The translations under genes were made by a program, and so were the position numbers. This document shows, piece after piece, positions 24,121-35,749 of a stretch of DNA of 64,000 nt; position 1 is the first letter of the stretch, and every line of letters starts with the position of its first letter. The stretch is from positions 16,051 through 80,050 of the forward strand of contig JALHPN010000011.1 of NCBI GenBank assembly GCA_022842465.1. The letters run 5' to 3'. The DNA comes from Polyangiaceae bacterium (GTDB lineage Bacteria; Myxococcota_A; Polyangia; Polyangiales; Polyangiaceae). The notes under the pieces were generated by a model. The model was not told the DNA's origin. It was given only the letters and a program-made list of their open reading frames with translations, and did no database searches.

Positions 24121-24729
24121 TCACGCGCGCGCCCTGCGGACATCCGGGGGACCGCTCGCGCGACCGCCTTTCGTCGAGCGCTTGCTCGAGGGCCGCTTCG
24201 CGGCCGTCTTCGTCGTCCGTTTCGCCGAAGACGCGCGCTTCTTCGCGCGCGTAGGCATCGCGCTCGTCGTCGACCGTTTGGCATCGGCGCCGCGGCGGGG
24301 GCTCGCAGTCTTCTTCTTCGTCCGCGTGCTCGTCGCGGCGCTGCGCGTCTTCGCGCTCGTGCGCGCTTCCGCCCTCGCGCCATTTCGCCCCGCCTCTGCG
24401 CGCCCGCCCCGCGCGCTCCCGCCCCGCCCGCCCGTCTTCGCGGCGGGCGCATCCGCCGACACGAGCTTCGAGAACCGGCTCGTCTTCCCGCCGCTCACCT
24501 CGTCTTGGTAGAGGAACGCGAGCTTCGAGGCGTCGAACGTCTCGAACCACTCGCCCCACGAGATCTTCTCGAGGCTCGCTTGGCCCGAGTAGCCGGGGTA
24601 GTCGATGCGTAGGAGCCCGGCGTCGCCTCCCCGGCGCGCCGTGCGCTTCACGCGTGCCGGGTATCCGCCTCGCTCCTCGACCCAGGCCTTGATCTCGTCG
24701 TGATTGGTCGTCACCAGCGCTTTCGACAT
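24121..24729 (-). CDS. Small conserved domain (often mislabelled glucan branching enzyme-like) with histone H1-like basic tail
   Basis: MSKALVTTNHDEIKAWVEERGGYPARV..LRIDYPGYSGQASLEKISWGEWFETFDASKLAFLYQ then K/R/A/S/T-rich tail. Confidence 0.75.
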   Translation of the reverse strand: MSKALVTTNHDEIKAWVEERGGYPARVKRTARRGGDAGLLRIDYPGYSGQASLEKISWGEWFETFDASKLAFLYQDEVSGGKTSRFSKLVSADAPAAKTGGRGGSARGGRAEAGRNGARAEARTSAKTRSAATSTRTKKKTASPRRGADAKRSTTSAMPTRAKKRASSAKRTTKTAAKRPSSKRSTKGGRASGPPDVRRARA

Positions 24730-24844
24730 GTCGTCCTCCGATCCAGGCGGCGGACGAGCAAGCGTCGTGCCCCTGGGGCGAAGGACCATCTCGACGTGGG
24801 CGTGCAGCGCCGAGTATGTTGGGCGGCCGAGGCCCGCGCCCCAG

Positions 24845-26128
24845 ATGCTTCCGTTCTACCCCGTGCACATGGACGTGGCGCAGCAGGCGTGGGTCGCCGC
24901 GCGCGTCGAGGAGCGCGCGCGCACCGGTAACGACGTCACCGCGCTCGAGACCGAGCTCCGGCCGCTCGCGCGCTACGATCGGATCTGGAACGGCGGACAG
25001 ACGCACTTCGTCGCGCTCTACCAGCCTCGCTTCGTCTACACGCGCACGTCCGGCCAGCCGACGATCGACGAGCGGCTCGTCAATCCCGCCGCGCTCAACA
25101 CCACCGACCCGAACCTGACGCCGCTCTCGGCGCTCCACAACGGCGGCATCGGCATCGAGGCGATCCGCCGCCGCTGGCGCCTGTCGGCCTACCAGTTCGC
25201 GGCGTACGGTCCCATCACGACGACGTCGCTCCTCGTGCAGGACCCGTGGACCGGCGAGGGGTACCCCGCCGAGCCGAACCCGATCATCCCGTCGACGATC
25301 GCGGCGCGCTTCACGCTGCTCTTCGCGCAGACGCAGGTCTTCGTGCCGATCCGGCTGAGTCGCCGCGTCGCGCTCATCCCGGGCTTCGTCTACAACGCGT
25401 TCGGCGGCGCCAACAGCGACGCGCGCGCGATCATGGCGCTCACGATCGGCCCGGGCGGAAGCCTCGCGCTCGAGGTCGCCGCCACGCGAAACGATCGGTT
25501 CGTCACGACCGTCGGCGGCGGGCAGGTGCAGACGCTCTTCCAGGGCGATCGCACGGGGCCCGACATCTACCGCGCCGAGGCTCGCCAGTCGTGGCGGCAC
25601 TGGTACTCGCCCAAGGTGTCCACGGAGCTCGAGCTGGGCGCCACGGTCGGCGGCGACAACATCAACGGGTTCAGCCTCTTCTCCTTCGTCGAGGCAGGGC
25701 TCCTCTACGACGACTTCGGCCTCCCCAAGCTCGCGCCCGGCGCGGCCGCCCAGGGCGCTCCGCCTGGTCGCGGCGCGCGCCTCCAGATCGGCACCTTCGC
25801 GCGCGTGCAGCCCTGGCTCGACCTCTTCTCCGGCGAGCTGATCCAGCGCGGCGTCCTCGCGGGCGCCGCGAACTACGGGATCGACCGGACGACGTTCCGC
25901 GTGCAGCTGCAGGGCGCGCAGTCGCTCTCGACGCCGCGCTCCGTCGCGAAGTACTCGCTCCTCCAGGTCGAGACGAGCCTCCGCTACCGCTTCTCGCGCG
26001 ACTGGTCAGGCGACCTCGGCGTCCGCTTCGGCTCCCAGGACTTCGAGAACGCCATTCGTTTCAACCAGACCACCCAAGGCCAGGTCTTCGCGGGCATCGC
26101 GTGGGCCCCGCTGCCAGGGAGGTTCTGA
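24845..26128 (+). CDS. Putative outer-membrane beta-barrel protein
   Basis: Alternating amphipathic strands, aromatic-ended strands; no other domain recognised. Start uncertain. Confidence 0.55.
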   Translation: MLPFYPVHMDVAQQAWVAARVEERARTGNDVTALETELRPLARYDRIWNGGQTHFVALYQPRFVYTRTSGQPTIDERLVNPAALNTTDPNLTPLSALHNGGIGIEAIRRRWRLSAYQFAAYGPITTTSLLVQDPWTGEGYPAEPNPIIPSTIAARFTLLFAQTQVFVPIRLSRRVALIPGFVYNAFGGANSDARAIMALTIGPGGSLALEVAATRNDRFVTTVGGGQVQTLFQGDRTGPDIYRAEARQSWRHWYSPKVSTELELGATVGGDNINGFSLFSFVEAGLLYDDFGLPKLAPGAAAQGAPPGRGARLQIGTFARVQPWLDLFSGELIQRGVLAGAANYGIDRTTFRVQLQGAQSLSTPRSVAKYSLLQVETSLRYRFSRDWSGDLGVRFGSQDFENAIRFNQTTQGQVFAGIAWAPLPGRF

Positions 26129-26136
26129 CATCCCCC

Positions 26137-26544
26137 TCACTTGAGGCGGGTGGCCCAGAGCTCTGCGAGGGTGCGGCAGGCGTCGACGGTCGTGAACACC
26201 CCGACCACGTGATTGTTCTGCATCACGATCGCCGCTCCGTACTTGTGCTCGGCCATCTCGGCGCAGACGACGTCGATCGTCGTGTCCGGCGACGTCGTGT
26301 ACGGGGACTGGCTCATGGCGTCCTCGACCGTCACCTTGGTCGGGTCGACGTCCTTGAGGGACTCGATGAGCGCAACGTCGCGCTCGCTGACGAGTCCGAC
26401 GATCCGGCCGCCGTGGAGGACGGGGAGATGACGGATGCGGTGCTCCCGCATGACGTCGCGGGCGTGCGCGATCGTCTGTTCGACCCCGATCGTGATGGGC
26501 GAGGTCGTCATGTACTTCTGCACGGGCGGGATCGGCTTGCTCAT
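26137..26544 (-). CDS. CBS domain protein (two CBS motifs)
   Basis: YMTTSPITIGVEQTIAHARDVMREHRIRHLPVL..GRIVGLVSERDV and repeat in the second half. Confidence 0.92.
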   Translation of the reverse strand: MSKPIPPVQKYMTTSPITIGVEQTIAHARDVMREHRIRHLPVLHGGRIVGLVSERDVALIESLKDVDPTKVTVEDAMSQSPYTTSPDTTIDVVCAEMAEHKYGAAIVMQNNHVVGVFTTVDACRTLAELWATRLK

Positions 26545-26653
26545 GGCCTGGCCCCGAGCAACGACGGTGCCATGCAGGATCCGGCGGAGTTTGCGGGGGT
26601 TCCGGCGGCGAGCGTGCGCACGGCTTGCGCGGACGCGAAGAGGCCGCGTCGAC

Positions 26654-27454
26654 TCAGGGAGAGGTCACGAGGACGTCGTCGAGGCGCGCTTCGATCGTGC
26701 CGGTGGCGAACGCGGCGAAGGTGAGCCCGAGCTCGACGTACCCGCTGCCAGGGGTCCAGTCGGAGGCGAGCGCGACGTTCTCGGCTTCCTTGCCGTCGAT
26801 CGTCAGGACGCTCCGCTTCCCGGGGATGTCGATGAGGATCCCGACGCGCGTCCACGTCGGCGCGAGCGCGCTGGCGAAGGCCGGTCGGTTTGTCACGTGG
26901 GAGGGACCGCCGTCGTTCTCGACGACCTCCTGCGTATGGAAGGCGTCGGCCTCCGCGACGAGCTGGATACGCCGGGCGCCGAGGCGGATGCGCGCGAGCG
27001 ACGCTACGTCCTCACCCGTCACGGACAGGCGGAGCGACCAGGCGACCGACAGCGTCGAGAACGTGCCGGCCAGGGGCTTCACCAGGCCCGCCGTGCTCGG
27101 GGTCGGGGAAGGGCCGATGTTCGTGAGGAGGGCGCTCGGAGCGGAGCGTGCGTCGTCCTGGACGAGGGACACGGAGCCCGTGTTCTCCATGAACCACCCG
27201 CTCGTGCTGAGCGCGCCGCGATCGAAGTCGTTGCAGTAGACGGCCTGCGGATGGTCGTCGCAGAACAGCGTCGCGGGGCGAGCGTCCGGGCCGCGCGCGC
27301 TCGCGTCGGAGCCGCCGTCCCCCAGAACCGGGCCGATCGCCGCGTCCGCGGATGCGGCGTCCCCGCCGCTCAGGCCGTCGAAACCCGCGAGCGAGCACGC
27401 CTCGGCCGCGGAGAGCCCCACGGCGAGGACCAGGACATGCCTCGACGACCCCAC
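26654..27454 (-). CDS. Lipoprotein with concanavalin/LamG-like domain
   Basis: GTG start, lipobox SAAEAC; YCNDFDRG... LDDVLVTSP pattern typical of LamG-like secreted proteins. Confidence 0.65.
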   Translation of the reverse strand: MGSSRHVLVLAVGLSAAEACSLAGFDGLSGGDAASADAAIGPVLGDGGSDASARGPDARPATLFCDDHPQAVYCNDFDRGALSTSGWFMENTGSVSLVQDDARSAPSALLTNIGPSPTPSTAGLVKPLAGTFSTLSVAWSLRLSVTGEDVASLARIRLGARRIQLVAEADAFHTQEVVENDGGPSHVTNRPAFASALAPTWTRVGILIDIPGKRSVLTIDGKEAENVALASDWTPGSGYVELGLTFAAFATGTIEARLDDVLVTSP

Positions 27455-27528
27455 CCTCCAAGTCTTGCCGCGCACGCGCGGCGTCGCAAGGTCCTTCGGG
27501 GGGGCGCGGGATCCTGTCGGGCGGACGC

Positions 27529-29031
27529 TCAGCCCGCCTGGGCGTTCTTCTTTCGATCGCGGATCGCGCGGACGGCGAACCGTACCTCGCTCGGGCGAAC
27601 GACGCCGAGGACGAGGGCGAGCGCGCCGTAGAGCGCGGCGTCGACGAGGAGGCGGAAGTACCCGAGGGGCGCCATCGCGACGTGGCCACCGACGACGATC
27701 GCGCAGATCAGGAGCGAGAGGCCCGTCGAGCGGAGGACGCGGCGGTCGACCGCTCGCCTCCCGATGAGCGCGTACTGCACGAGCGCGTTCACGAGCTCGC
27801 GGAGGCTCATGGCGATCGCGCATCCCATCGCGGCGCCGCCTGGGCCGAGCGGTGCCGTCATCGGGACGACGAGGTAGACGAGGGCGGGGAGCAGCGCGAG
27901 CCCGAAGATCGACGCGATCGACACCGTCCATGACCGGTCCAGGATCATGAGCGAGACCCAGAGGAGGACGTTCGCGTACGAGAGGACGAACGTCGGCGCG
28001 AGCCAGCGCACCGTCTCGGCCGCGGGAGCGAACTTCGACCCGACGAGGATCCGGACCGCGAGCTCCGCGCCGAGCGCCAGCATCAGCGTGAGGGGGATCG
28101 TCACGACGTTCACCGCCTCGATCCCGCGGCGGAGGATGCCGAAGAACTCCTCCTCGCTGCGGGCCTTCGCGCGGCTCATCATCGGGATGAGGACGCCGCT
28201 CAAGATCGGCGAGAGGAGCGCGGAGAGCTTCGCGATCTTCTGGCCCGCGCCGTAAAAGCCCAGATCGGCGGCCTCTGGCGGGACGAGCCCCTTCAGGACG
28301 AGCACGTCCGCCTGCGCGCCGAGCCCGACCGCGACGTTCGCCACGTAGAAGGGAAAGGAGAGGACGAGCACCTCCCGGATCACCTTCGCGTCGAAGCGAA
28401 CGTGGAGATCGACCGCCGACCGCACAGCGGGGTAGAGGACCGCCAGCTTCAGCGCCTCGGCGGCGAGGTACGGCAGCGGGAGCGACCAGAACGGAGCCCC
28501 GAGCAGCGCGAGCGCGAGCGTGCCGCCACCCCAGAGGACCTTGCTGATGACGTTCGCGACCGCGAGGCCGCCGACCTGCGACGCGGCCTGCAGCATCTGC
28601 TGGAACGTCTGGTTCATCGCCGTCAGGACGTAGCCTGCCGCGAACAAGGTCCCGGCGATGCGCACTTGCTCGACCTGCTTCGGCAGCCAGAGCACGAACA
28701 TGTAGAGGGCGAGAGGGAGGAGCACGACCGCGCGGGCGACGAGGAGGCCCCCGAAGAGGTCGCTCGCGTGCTTCGGGCGGACGGCGATCTCCCGCGAGAT
28801 GTAGGTATCGACGCCCAGCGTGAGGAAGAGCGTCAGGGCGATCGCGAACTGCTCGCCGACGAGGTAGCTGCCGAAGGACGACGCCCCGAGATAGTTCGGG
28901 AGGACCTTCAGCGTGACGAGCGCCACGCCCCACGTCAGGACGAGGGACGAGGCGAGCTTCAGGGCGTTTCGCGCCGCGGTCGCGCCCTCGTGGGCCACGT
29001 GGGCAGGGCTGCTCGGAGGGGAGGAGGACAC
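27529..29031 (-). CDS. Wzx-type polysaccharide flippase
   Basis: ~12 hydrophobic segments, LGASSFGSYLVGEQFAIALTLFLTLGVDTYISREIAVRP typical of oligosaccharide flippases. Confidence 0.85.
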   Translation of the reverse strand: MSSSPPSSPAHVAHEGATAARNALKLASSLVLTWGVALVTLKVLPNYLGASSFGSYLVGEQFAIALTLFLTLGVDTYISREIAVRPKHASDLFGGLLVARAVVLLPLALYMFVLWLPKQVEQVRIAGTLFAAGYVLTAMNQTFQQMLQAASQVGGLAVANVISKVLWGGGTLALALLGAPFWSLPLPYLAAEALKLAVLYPAVRSAVDLHVRFDAKVIREVLVLSFPFYVANVAVGLGAQADVLVLKGLVPPEAADLGFYGAGQKIAKLSALLSPILSGVLIPMMSRAKARSEEEFFGILRRGIEAVNVVTIPLTLMLALGAELAVRILVGSKFAPAAETVRWLAPTFVLSYANVLLWVSLMILDRSWTVSIASIFGLALLPALVYLVVPMTAPLGPGGAAMGCAIAMSLRELVNALVQYALIGRRAVDRRVLRSTGLSLLICAIVVGGHVAMAPLGYFRLLVDAALYGALALVLGVVRPSEVRFAVRAIRDRKKNAQAG

Positions 29032-29144
29032 CGAGGTCTTCGAGGCCGGCTCGTGGTGGCGCCGGAGGCTGCGACCACGCTAGCCGGTCCGCCTCGGGTC
29101 TGTCACTCGAATGGGGCTCGCGATGGGGGGCGGTCGCGCGTACG

Positions 29145-29995
<851 letters not shown>

Positions 29996-29999
<4 letters not shown>

Positions 30000-32900
30000 C
30001 CATGGCCGCCGACGGAGCGGGCGCCGAGGTGAAGACGGGCCCCGGCGTCGCCGCGTCGCCCCTGAGCAGCGCCAAGGCCAGGCTCGCCGTCGGCCTCTCG
30101 GCGCTCGCGTTCTATCTCGTGTTCGTGATGCGAACCAGCTTCGACATCGCGGGCACGCGGTACTTCGTCCTCTTCGAGGACGCGATGATCTCGATGCGCT
30201 ACGCGCGTCACGTCGCGGACGGCCACGGCTTCGTCTGGAACATCGGGGAGAAGCCGATCGAGGGCTTCACGAACCTCCTCTGGGTGCTCTGGATGAGCGT
30301 CGCCCACGCGATGGGCCTCAGCGAGTCGAAGATCTCCCTCTTCATCATGCTCTCGGGCGTCGCGATCCTCCTCGCGACGGGCCTCGTCGTGAGCAAGATC
30401 GCGCGGAAGATCACGGACGCCCCGTGGGTCCCCGTCGCCGTCCTCGCCGCGACCCTGTTCGACTACCCGCTCGTCTTCTGGACGCTCCGCGGGATGGAGG
30501 TCGGTGCCCTCACGCTCGCCGTCTACACCCTCCTCTGGCTCGCGCTCGAGAACGAGGACTCCTTCAGCCTGAAGCGGACGATCACGATGGGCGTCGTCAC
30601 CGCCGTCGCGCTCCTCATCCGGAGCGACTCCGTCGTCCCCGTGGGGCTCATCTCGCTCTACGGCTTCCTCTTCTGCGCGAACCGCTGGCTCTTCGCCGGC
30701 ATCATCGGCGCGTTCGCCGGCGGCGCGGTCGGCGGCCAGTACGTCTTCCGGAAGGCCGTCTTCGGCGAGTCGCTCCCGAACACCTACTTCCTGAAGCTCT
30801 ACAAGATCAGCGCGGGCGACCGCATCAAGCGCGGCGCGTTCGTCGCCCTCGAGGTCCTCGCCCTCCACCTCGCCGTGCCCATCGCGATCGTCCTCGCGAG
30901 CATCCAGCGTGTCACCGGCATCGACCCGAAGACCTTCTGGAAGGACAAGGCGACGCGCCGCATGCTCCTCCTCGCGGCGATCTTCTCCGCCCAGATCGCG
31001 TACGCCACGTACGTCGGCGGTGACGCGTGGGAGTGGATGCTCTACGCGAATCGCTACATGTGCGCGGGTATGCCGGCGCTCATCGTCCTCGTCGCCGTCG
31101 TCCTCGATCGGGTGATCGCGCGCGAGGGCGCGGACGCCGAGGCCCTCCGCGAGACGTTCGGGCGCCGCCTCGGCGTCGCCCTCGGAGGCGCAGGGCTCCT
31201 CCTCGTCCTCCTCAACGTGTACGCGAAGCTCCGGCCCGAGCAGGGCATCGCCGCGACGATCGTCTTCAGCAAGACGCCGTTCGCCGGAGGCGTCGCGTTC
31301 ATGGGGCTCGGCGGTCTCCTCTACTTCCTCCGCGATCTCCGCGAAGGGACGACGGAGGCGCTCGTCGCCTTCCGGCGCCGCTTCTCGTCGCGTCGCACCG
31401 TGGGCGCCGCCGCGCTGGTCCTCATGGCGATCGTCTGGCTGCCCAGCCATCTCCTCCCCCTCGGGCGCTGGGCAGCGCAGAACGCCGCCCAGTACAAGGA
31501 CGAGGCGAATTACACGCGCCTCGGGATCCTCATCCGGTCCACGACGCCGGACAGCTTCCGGATCGCGGTCGCCGCCGCCGGCGCGACGCCCTACTTCGCG
31601 CAGCGCCCGACCGAGGACCTCCTCGGCAAGAACGACGCGTGGGTCTCGCACCTCGCGCCGAAGGGCGTCTTCTCGCCGGGGCACGACAAGTGGGACTACG
31701 AGTACAGCCTCGGCAAGCGCGACGCGAAGCTCATCGTCGAGCCCGTCGACGTCAACCCCGCCGACGAAGCGTACATGGCGAGCCTCGGCTTCGAGGAGCT
31801 GCCGAACCACATGCGCCTCCGCGAAGGCGCGCCCGTCGTCGAGAAGGAGATCCTGGGACGCGAGATGACGGACGGCAGCGCGCTCGCCGCCGCGCTCACG
31901 GAGCTCGGCGTCGCGCTCCCGCGCGGCCTCGGCGGGGCCGACCTCGCGATGCTCCTCGTCTTCGGGCTCGTCATCGCGGCGGCCGCGCGGGGTGTCGCGC
32001 GGGACATCGAGCCGTGGGCCGCGCTCGAGGAGGCGGCGCCGCCGGAGGTGTCCGTCGACGATCCGGGCGTGAAGAAGGCGCTCGCCGGTGCCGAGGCGCG
32101 CACGATCCCGACGCTCGACGGCATGCGCGGGATCGCCGTCATCGCGGTCCTCGCCTTCCACTTCGCGTGGACGTTCCCCGGCGACGATCGGACGCAGGCC
32201 GTGACGGGCATGGATCGCCTGGCCGTGCACCTGCACGACTTCCTCTGGTCGGGGTGGACGGGCGTCGACCTCTTCTTCGTGCTCTCGGGCTACCTCATCA
32301 CGCGCGGCCTCGTCGCGCCGTCGAAGAAGCCGCTCGGCGGCCGCATGAAGGCGTTCTGGATGCGCCGCGTGCTGCGCATCTTCCCGCTCTACTACGCCGT
32401 GGTGATCGTCGGGAGCATCGTCGGGCTCGCGATCGGCCTCGGCTGGGTGCCCGGTCCCTCGTACTGGCTCTACATGCAGAACTACTCGCTCGCCTTCGAC
32501 GACGAGGTGCTGCGCTGGACCGCGCACTTCTGGTCGCTCGCCATCGAGGAGCAGTTCTACTTCATCTGGCCGATCGTCGCGCTCGTCGTCGCGCGGCGGA
32601 GGCTCATCTCGATCATCCCGCTCCTCACGCTCGGCGTCGTGGGTCTCCGCGGGATCCTCACGTTCAAGGGCGCGGAGCTGCCCGTCTTCTCGGGCTTCCT
32701 GCACTCCGAGCACGAGGTCGCGAAGTTCGTCTACCGCGCGACGTTCACGCGCGCAGACGGCCTCCTCCTCGGCGCCTTCGTCGCCGTCACGCAGCGCGAG
32801 GCGACGCACCCCGTGTCGGTCGCGTGGCGCCGCCTCCGCTTCCCGATCCTGGTCGGGACGTCCGCGGCGCTCGTCGGGCTCTACGCGCTCGTCGGCGGCC

Positions 32901-33265
32901 TCAACGACTACGATCGTCGCATCATCGCCATCGGCTACGTCATCCTCGCGCTCTTCTTCGCGAGCGCGGTGTCGATGTGCGCCGATCACGTCGTCCGCCA
33001 GAAGGTGGTCGATGCGCTCTCGTGGCGACCGCTCGTCGCCTGCGGGAAGGTCAGCTACGGCATGTACATCTTCCACTGGCCGCTCGTCGTCTGGCTCGTC
33101 CCGCGCGTCGCGCAGATGAACAAGGAGATGGGGACGGCCTCGCAGATCGGCCTCGGGCTCGCCGTGGTCGTGCTCGGGACCGCGCTCATGTACGTGGCGG
33201 CGGCGATCAGCTTCCGCTTCTTCGAGACGCCGTTCCTCAAGCTGAAGGGCAAGTTCCACGACTGA
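29996..33265 (+). CDS. Fusion: GT-C-fold membrane glycosyltransferase-like region + acyltransferase 3 (OafA-like)
   Basis: N-term FEDAMISMRYARHVADGHGFVWNIGEKPIEGFTNLLW; C-term TIPTLDGMRGIAVIAVLAFHFAW..GVDLFFVLSGYLITRGL. Start GTG 29996 or ATG 30002. Confidence 0.85.
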
Positions 33266-34721
33266 CGTCCCGGCGCCGCACGCTCTCCCCCCGCGCTTTC
33301 GCGTCCTCGGAGAGCTCGGGCGAGGCGCGATGGGCGTCGTCCTCGACGTCGAGGACACGACGCTCGGCCGCCCCGTCGCGGTGAAGGTGCTCGCCCCGGA
33401 AGCCTCCGGGAGCATCGACCGCGAGCGCCTGCTGCGCGAGGCGCGCGCAGCTGCCGGTCTCCGCAGTCCGCACTCGGTTCGAGTCTACGAGGCGGATGTC
33501 GGCGCCGACGGAAGCGTCTACGTCGTGATGGAACGGCTCGAGGGCGAGACGCTCGCCGCGCGTCTCGAGCGACGCGGGACCCTCGCCGTGACGGAGACCC
33601 TCGTGATCGCCACGGCGCTGCTCGACACCCTCGGCGAGGCCCACGGGCGAGGCCTCGTCCACCGCGACGTGAAGCCGGGCAACGTCTTCCTCGCGAAGAC
33701 GCCGGCGGGGGAGGTGCCGAAGCTCCTCGACTTCGGGCTCGTCCGCGCGGCAGACACGCCCTCGCTCACTGCGACGGGGGAAGGGCTCGGAACGCCCGCG
33801 TACATGGCGCCGGAGCAGATCCGGGCGGCGCGAGACGTCGACGCGCGCGCGGACGTGTGGTCCGTCGGCGTGACGCTCTACGAGGCCCTCACGGGAGAGC
33901 TGCCGTTCGACGCGGGCACGCTGCCCGGGATCTTGACGAAGATCCTCACCCAGGAACCGGCGCCTATCGCAGCGCTCCGGCCGGACGTCCCTGCCGGGGT
34001 GGCGGACGCGATCATGCGTTGCCTCGCGAAGGATCCTGCCGCGCGACCCGCGGATGCGCGCGCGCTCGCCGAGACCCTGAGCGCGACGCTCCCAGCGAAG
34101 TCACGGACGCGCCTGGCTTCTGCCGCGAGGGAGCCGCCGAAGTGGCGTCCCTTCGCCCTCGGCCTCTGCGCGACGCTCGTGGCTTTCGGAACGATCGGAG
34201 GACTGCTCGTCGCCGAGCTCGTCGATTCGGCCGCTCCAGCCCGTCGTCGGCCTGCCAATCTCATCGTGACGGAGTCACTCGAGCTAGCCGGCTCGTCCGC
34301 CTCGAAGGCCGAGGCCACGCCGCTCTCCGGCCGCGGCGACGCCATCACCGCGCGGCGCATCCGCCTCGCGGGCGCCAACGGGTCGCACGCCTGCCTCTGC
34401 GTCCAGTCGCGAGGCTCGGTGCGAATTCGGCTCTGTCCGATGAGGTCCGCGCCGAGCTGCGGTTGCGCAACCAGCCGTCAGTGGCTTTGCGCTCGACCCG
34501 GCGAGCCATGCGACGGCACGCCGGCCGAAGGGGGGGCCGCGCACGTGGGACGCCCCTGCGGAGGGTACGCTGGGCAGCAGTGGTCGGAGGGCACCTTTCA
34601 CTGCGACTACTGCACCGGCGATGCCATGACGGTCTTCGTCGGCGCCGAAGACGGCGCTGCGTGCAAGGGGATCGACAACAACAACCGCCTGCTGGAGGGC
34701 AGATGGATCTGCACGAAGTAG
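33246..34721 (+). CDS. Hanks-type Ser/Thr kinase - TM - 12-Cys extracytoplasmic domain; start codon unresolved
   Basis: Coordinates are the stop-to-stop open frame. ..PPRFRVLGELGRGAMGVVLDVEDTTLGRPVAVKVL, HRDVKPGN, LLDFGLV; TM; Cys-rich tail. Only ATG (33330) lies inside the Gly-loop. Confidence 0.88.
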   Translation, partial: RASSTTDVPAPHALPPRFRVLGELGRGAMGVVLDVEDTTLGRPVAVKVLAPEASGSIDRERLLREARAAAGLRSPHSVRVYEADVGADGSVYVVMERLEGETLAARLERRGTLAVTETLVIATALLDTLGEAHGRGLVHRDVKPGNVFLAKTPAGEVPKLLDFGLVRAADTPSLTATGEGLGTPAYMAPEQIRAARDVDARADVWSVGVTLYEALTGELPFDAGTLPGILTKILTQEPAPIAALRPDVPAGVADAIMRCLAKDPAARPADARALAETLSATLPAKSRTRLASAAREPPKWRPFALGLCATLVAFGTIGGLLVAELVDSAAPARRRPANLIVTESLELAGSSASKAEATPLSGRGDAITARRIRLAGANGSHACLCVQSRGSVRIRLCPMRSAPSCGCATSRQWLCARPGEPCDGTPAEGGAAHVGRPCGGYAGQQWSEGTFHCDYCTGDAMTVFVGAEDGAACKGIDNNNRLLEGRWICTK

Positions 34722-34740
34722 TTGGACCGCTGGCCACCGA

Positions 34741-35667
34741 TCAAGGCGCCGAGGACGCCTTCAGATCCTGCCACTGCATCTTCACCTGATCGGGCGTGAT
34801 GCTGTGGCCGCCGGCGTGCTCGTGGAGCGTGAACACGTGGCCGGCGGCCGTGAAGTCCGTCCTGTCCTGGTAGGTGACGGCGATCGGGTTCTGATCCAGC
34901 TTGCCGTGCACGTGGGAGACCGGGATCTTCCACGCCGCGTCGCTCGGCGCGTAGCCGTTCTGACGCGAGAAGGACGTGTTGGCGGCGCCCATCGCGAGGC
35001 CGGAGAAGCGCTCGGCCGCGCCGATCCCGAGGAGGTAGCCGTAGAACGTGCCCGCCGAGAAGCCCCAGAGCACGTGCTTCTTGGTGAAGACGTTGTAGCA
35101 GCCGTCGACGGCGGTCATGACGTCGAGGACCTTCTCGAGGTCGGCGACGGCCCAGTTGCCGACGTTCGGGTTGCCGGTCGTCGACGGGCGCGAGCCGCGG
35201 GGCGCGACGAGGACGAGCTGCTCGGCGTCGGCGATCGGCTTCCAGAGCGCGTTCAGCTCGGGGACGCCGTCGGAGTCCTGCGCATGCATGAGGACGACGA
35301 CGGTGTGGCCGACGTTCTTGTCGTAGGAGGCGGGCGCGTAGACCGAGAGCCGGAGGCCGTTCGCGTGCGCGAGCCCCGACGTGAGGCCGGTCTTGTGGGC
35401 CTGCCCCGCGATCCCGCACGTCCCGTTCGGACCGGTGGACGGACCGGGACCTCCGCTCGAGGAGCTCGCGCTCGACGTGCTCGCTCCGCTGCTGCTCGAG
35501 GACGACGTGGTGCCGCCGTCCTCCGCGGGGACGTCACCGCTCGAGCCGTCTCCGCTGCTCGAGGCGGTGCCGCCGCCGGACGAGAGCGACGTGGCGTCGG
35601 CGCCGCTGCACGCGCCGGCGACGAGCGTGAGCACGAGAGAGACTCCGAGCCGCAGTCCGTCGCGCAT
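34741..35667 (-). CDS. Alpha/beta hydrolase (PHB depolymerase/LpqC-like) lipoprotein
   Basis: Ser-rich linker after lipobox; HVLWGFSAGTFYGY nucleophile elbow; start ATG 35667. Confidence 0.75.
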   Translation of the reverse strand: MRDGLRLGVSLVLTLVAGACSGADATSLSSGGGTASSSGDGSSGDVPAEDGGTTSSSSSSGASTSSASSSSGGPGPSTGPNGTCGIAGQAHKTGLTSGLAHANGLRLSVYAPASYDKNVGHTVVVLMHAQDSDGVPELNALWKPIADAEQLVLVAPRGSRPSTTGNPNVGNWAVADLEKVLDVMTAVDGCYNVFTKKHVLWGFSAGTFYGYLLGIGAAERFSGLAMGAANTSFSRQNGYAPSDAAWKIPVSHVHGKLDQNPIAVTYQDRTDFTAAGHVFTLHEHAGGHSITPDQVKMQWQDLKASSAP

Positions 35668-35749
35668 CAGGCCACTCCCACGACCGAAGCCTACCATCGG
35701 ATCATGCGTCGCGCCCGCGACGCCGTGACCGCGGTATGCTCGCGGATCC

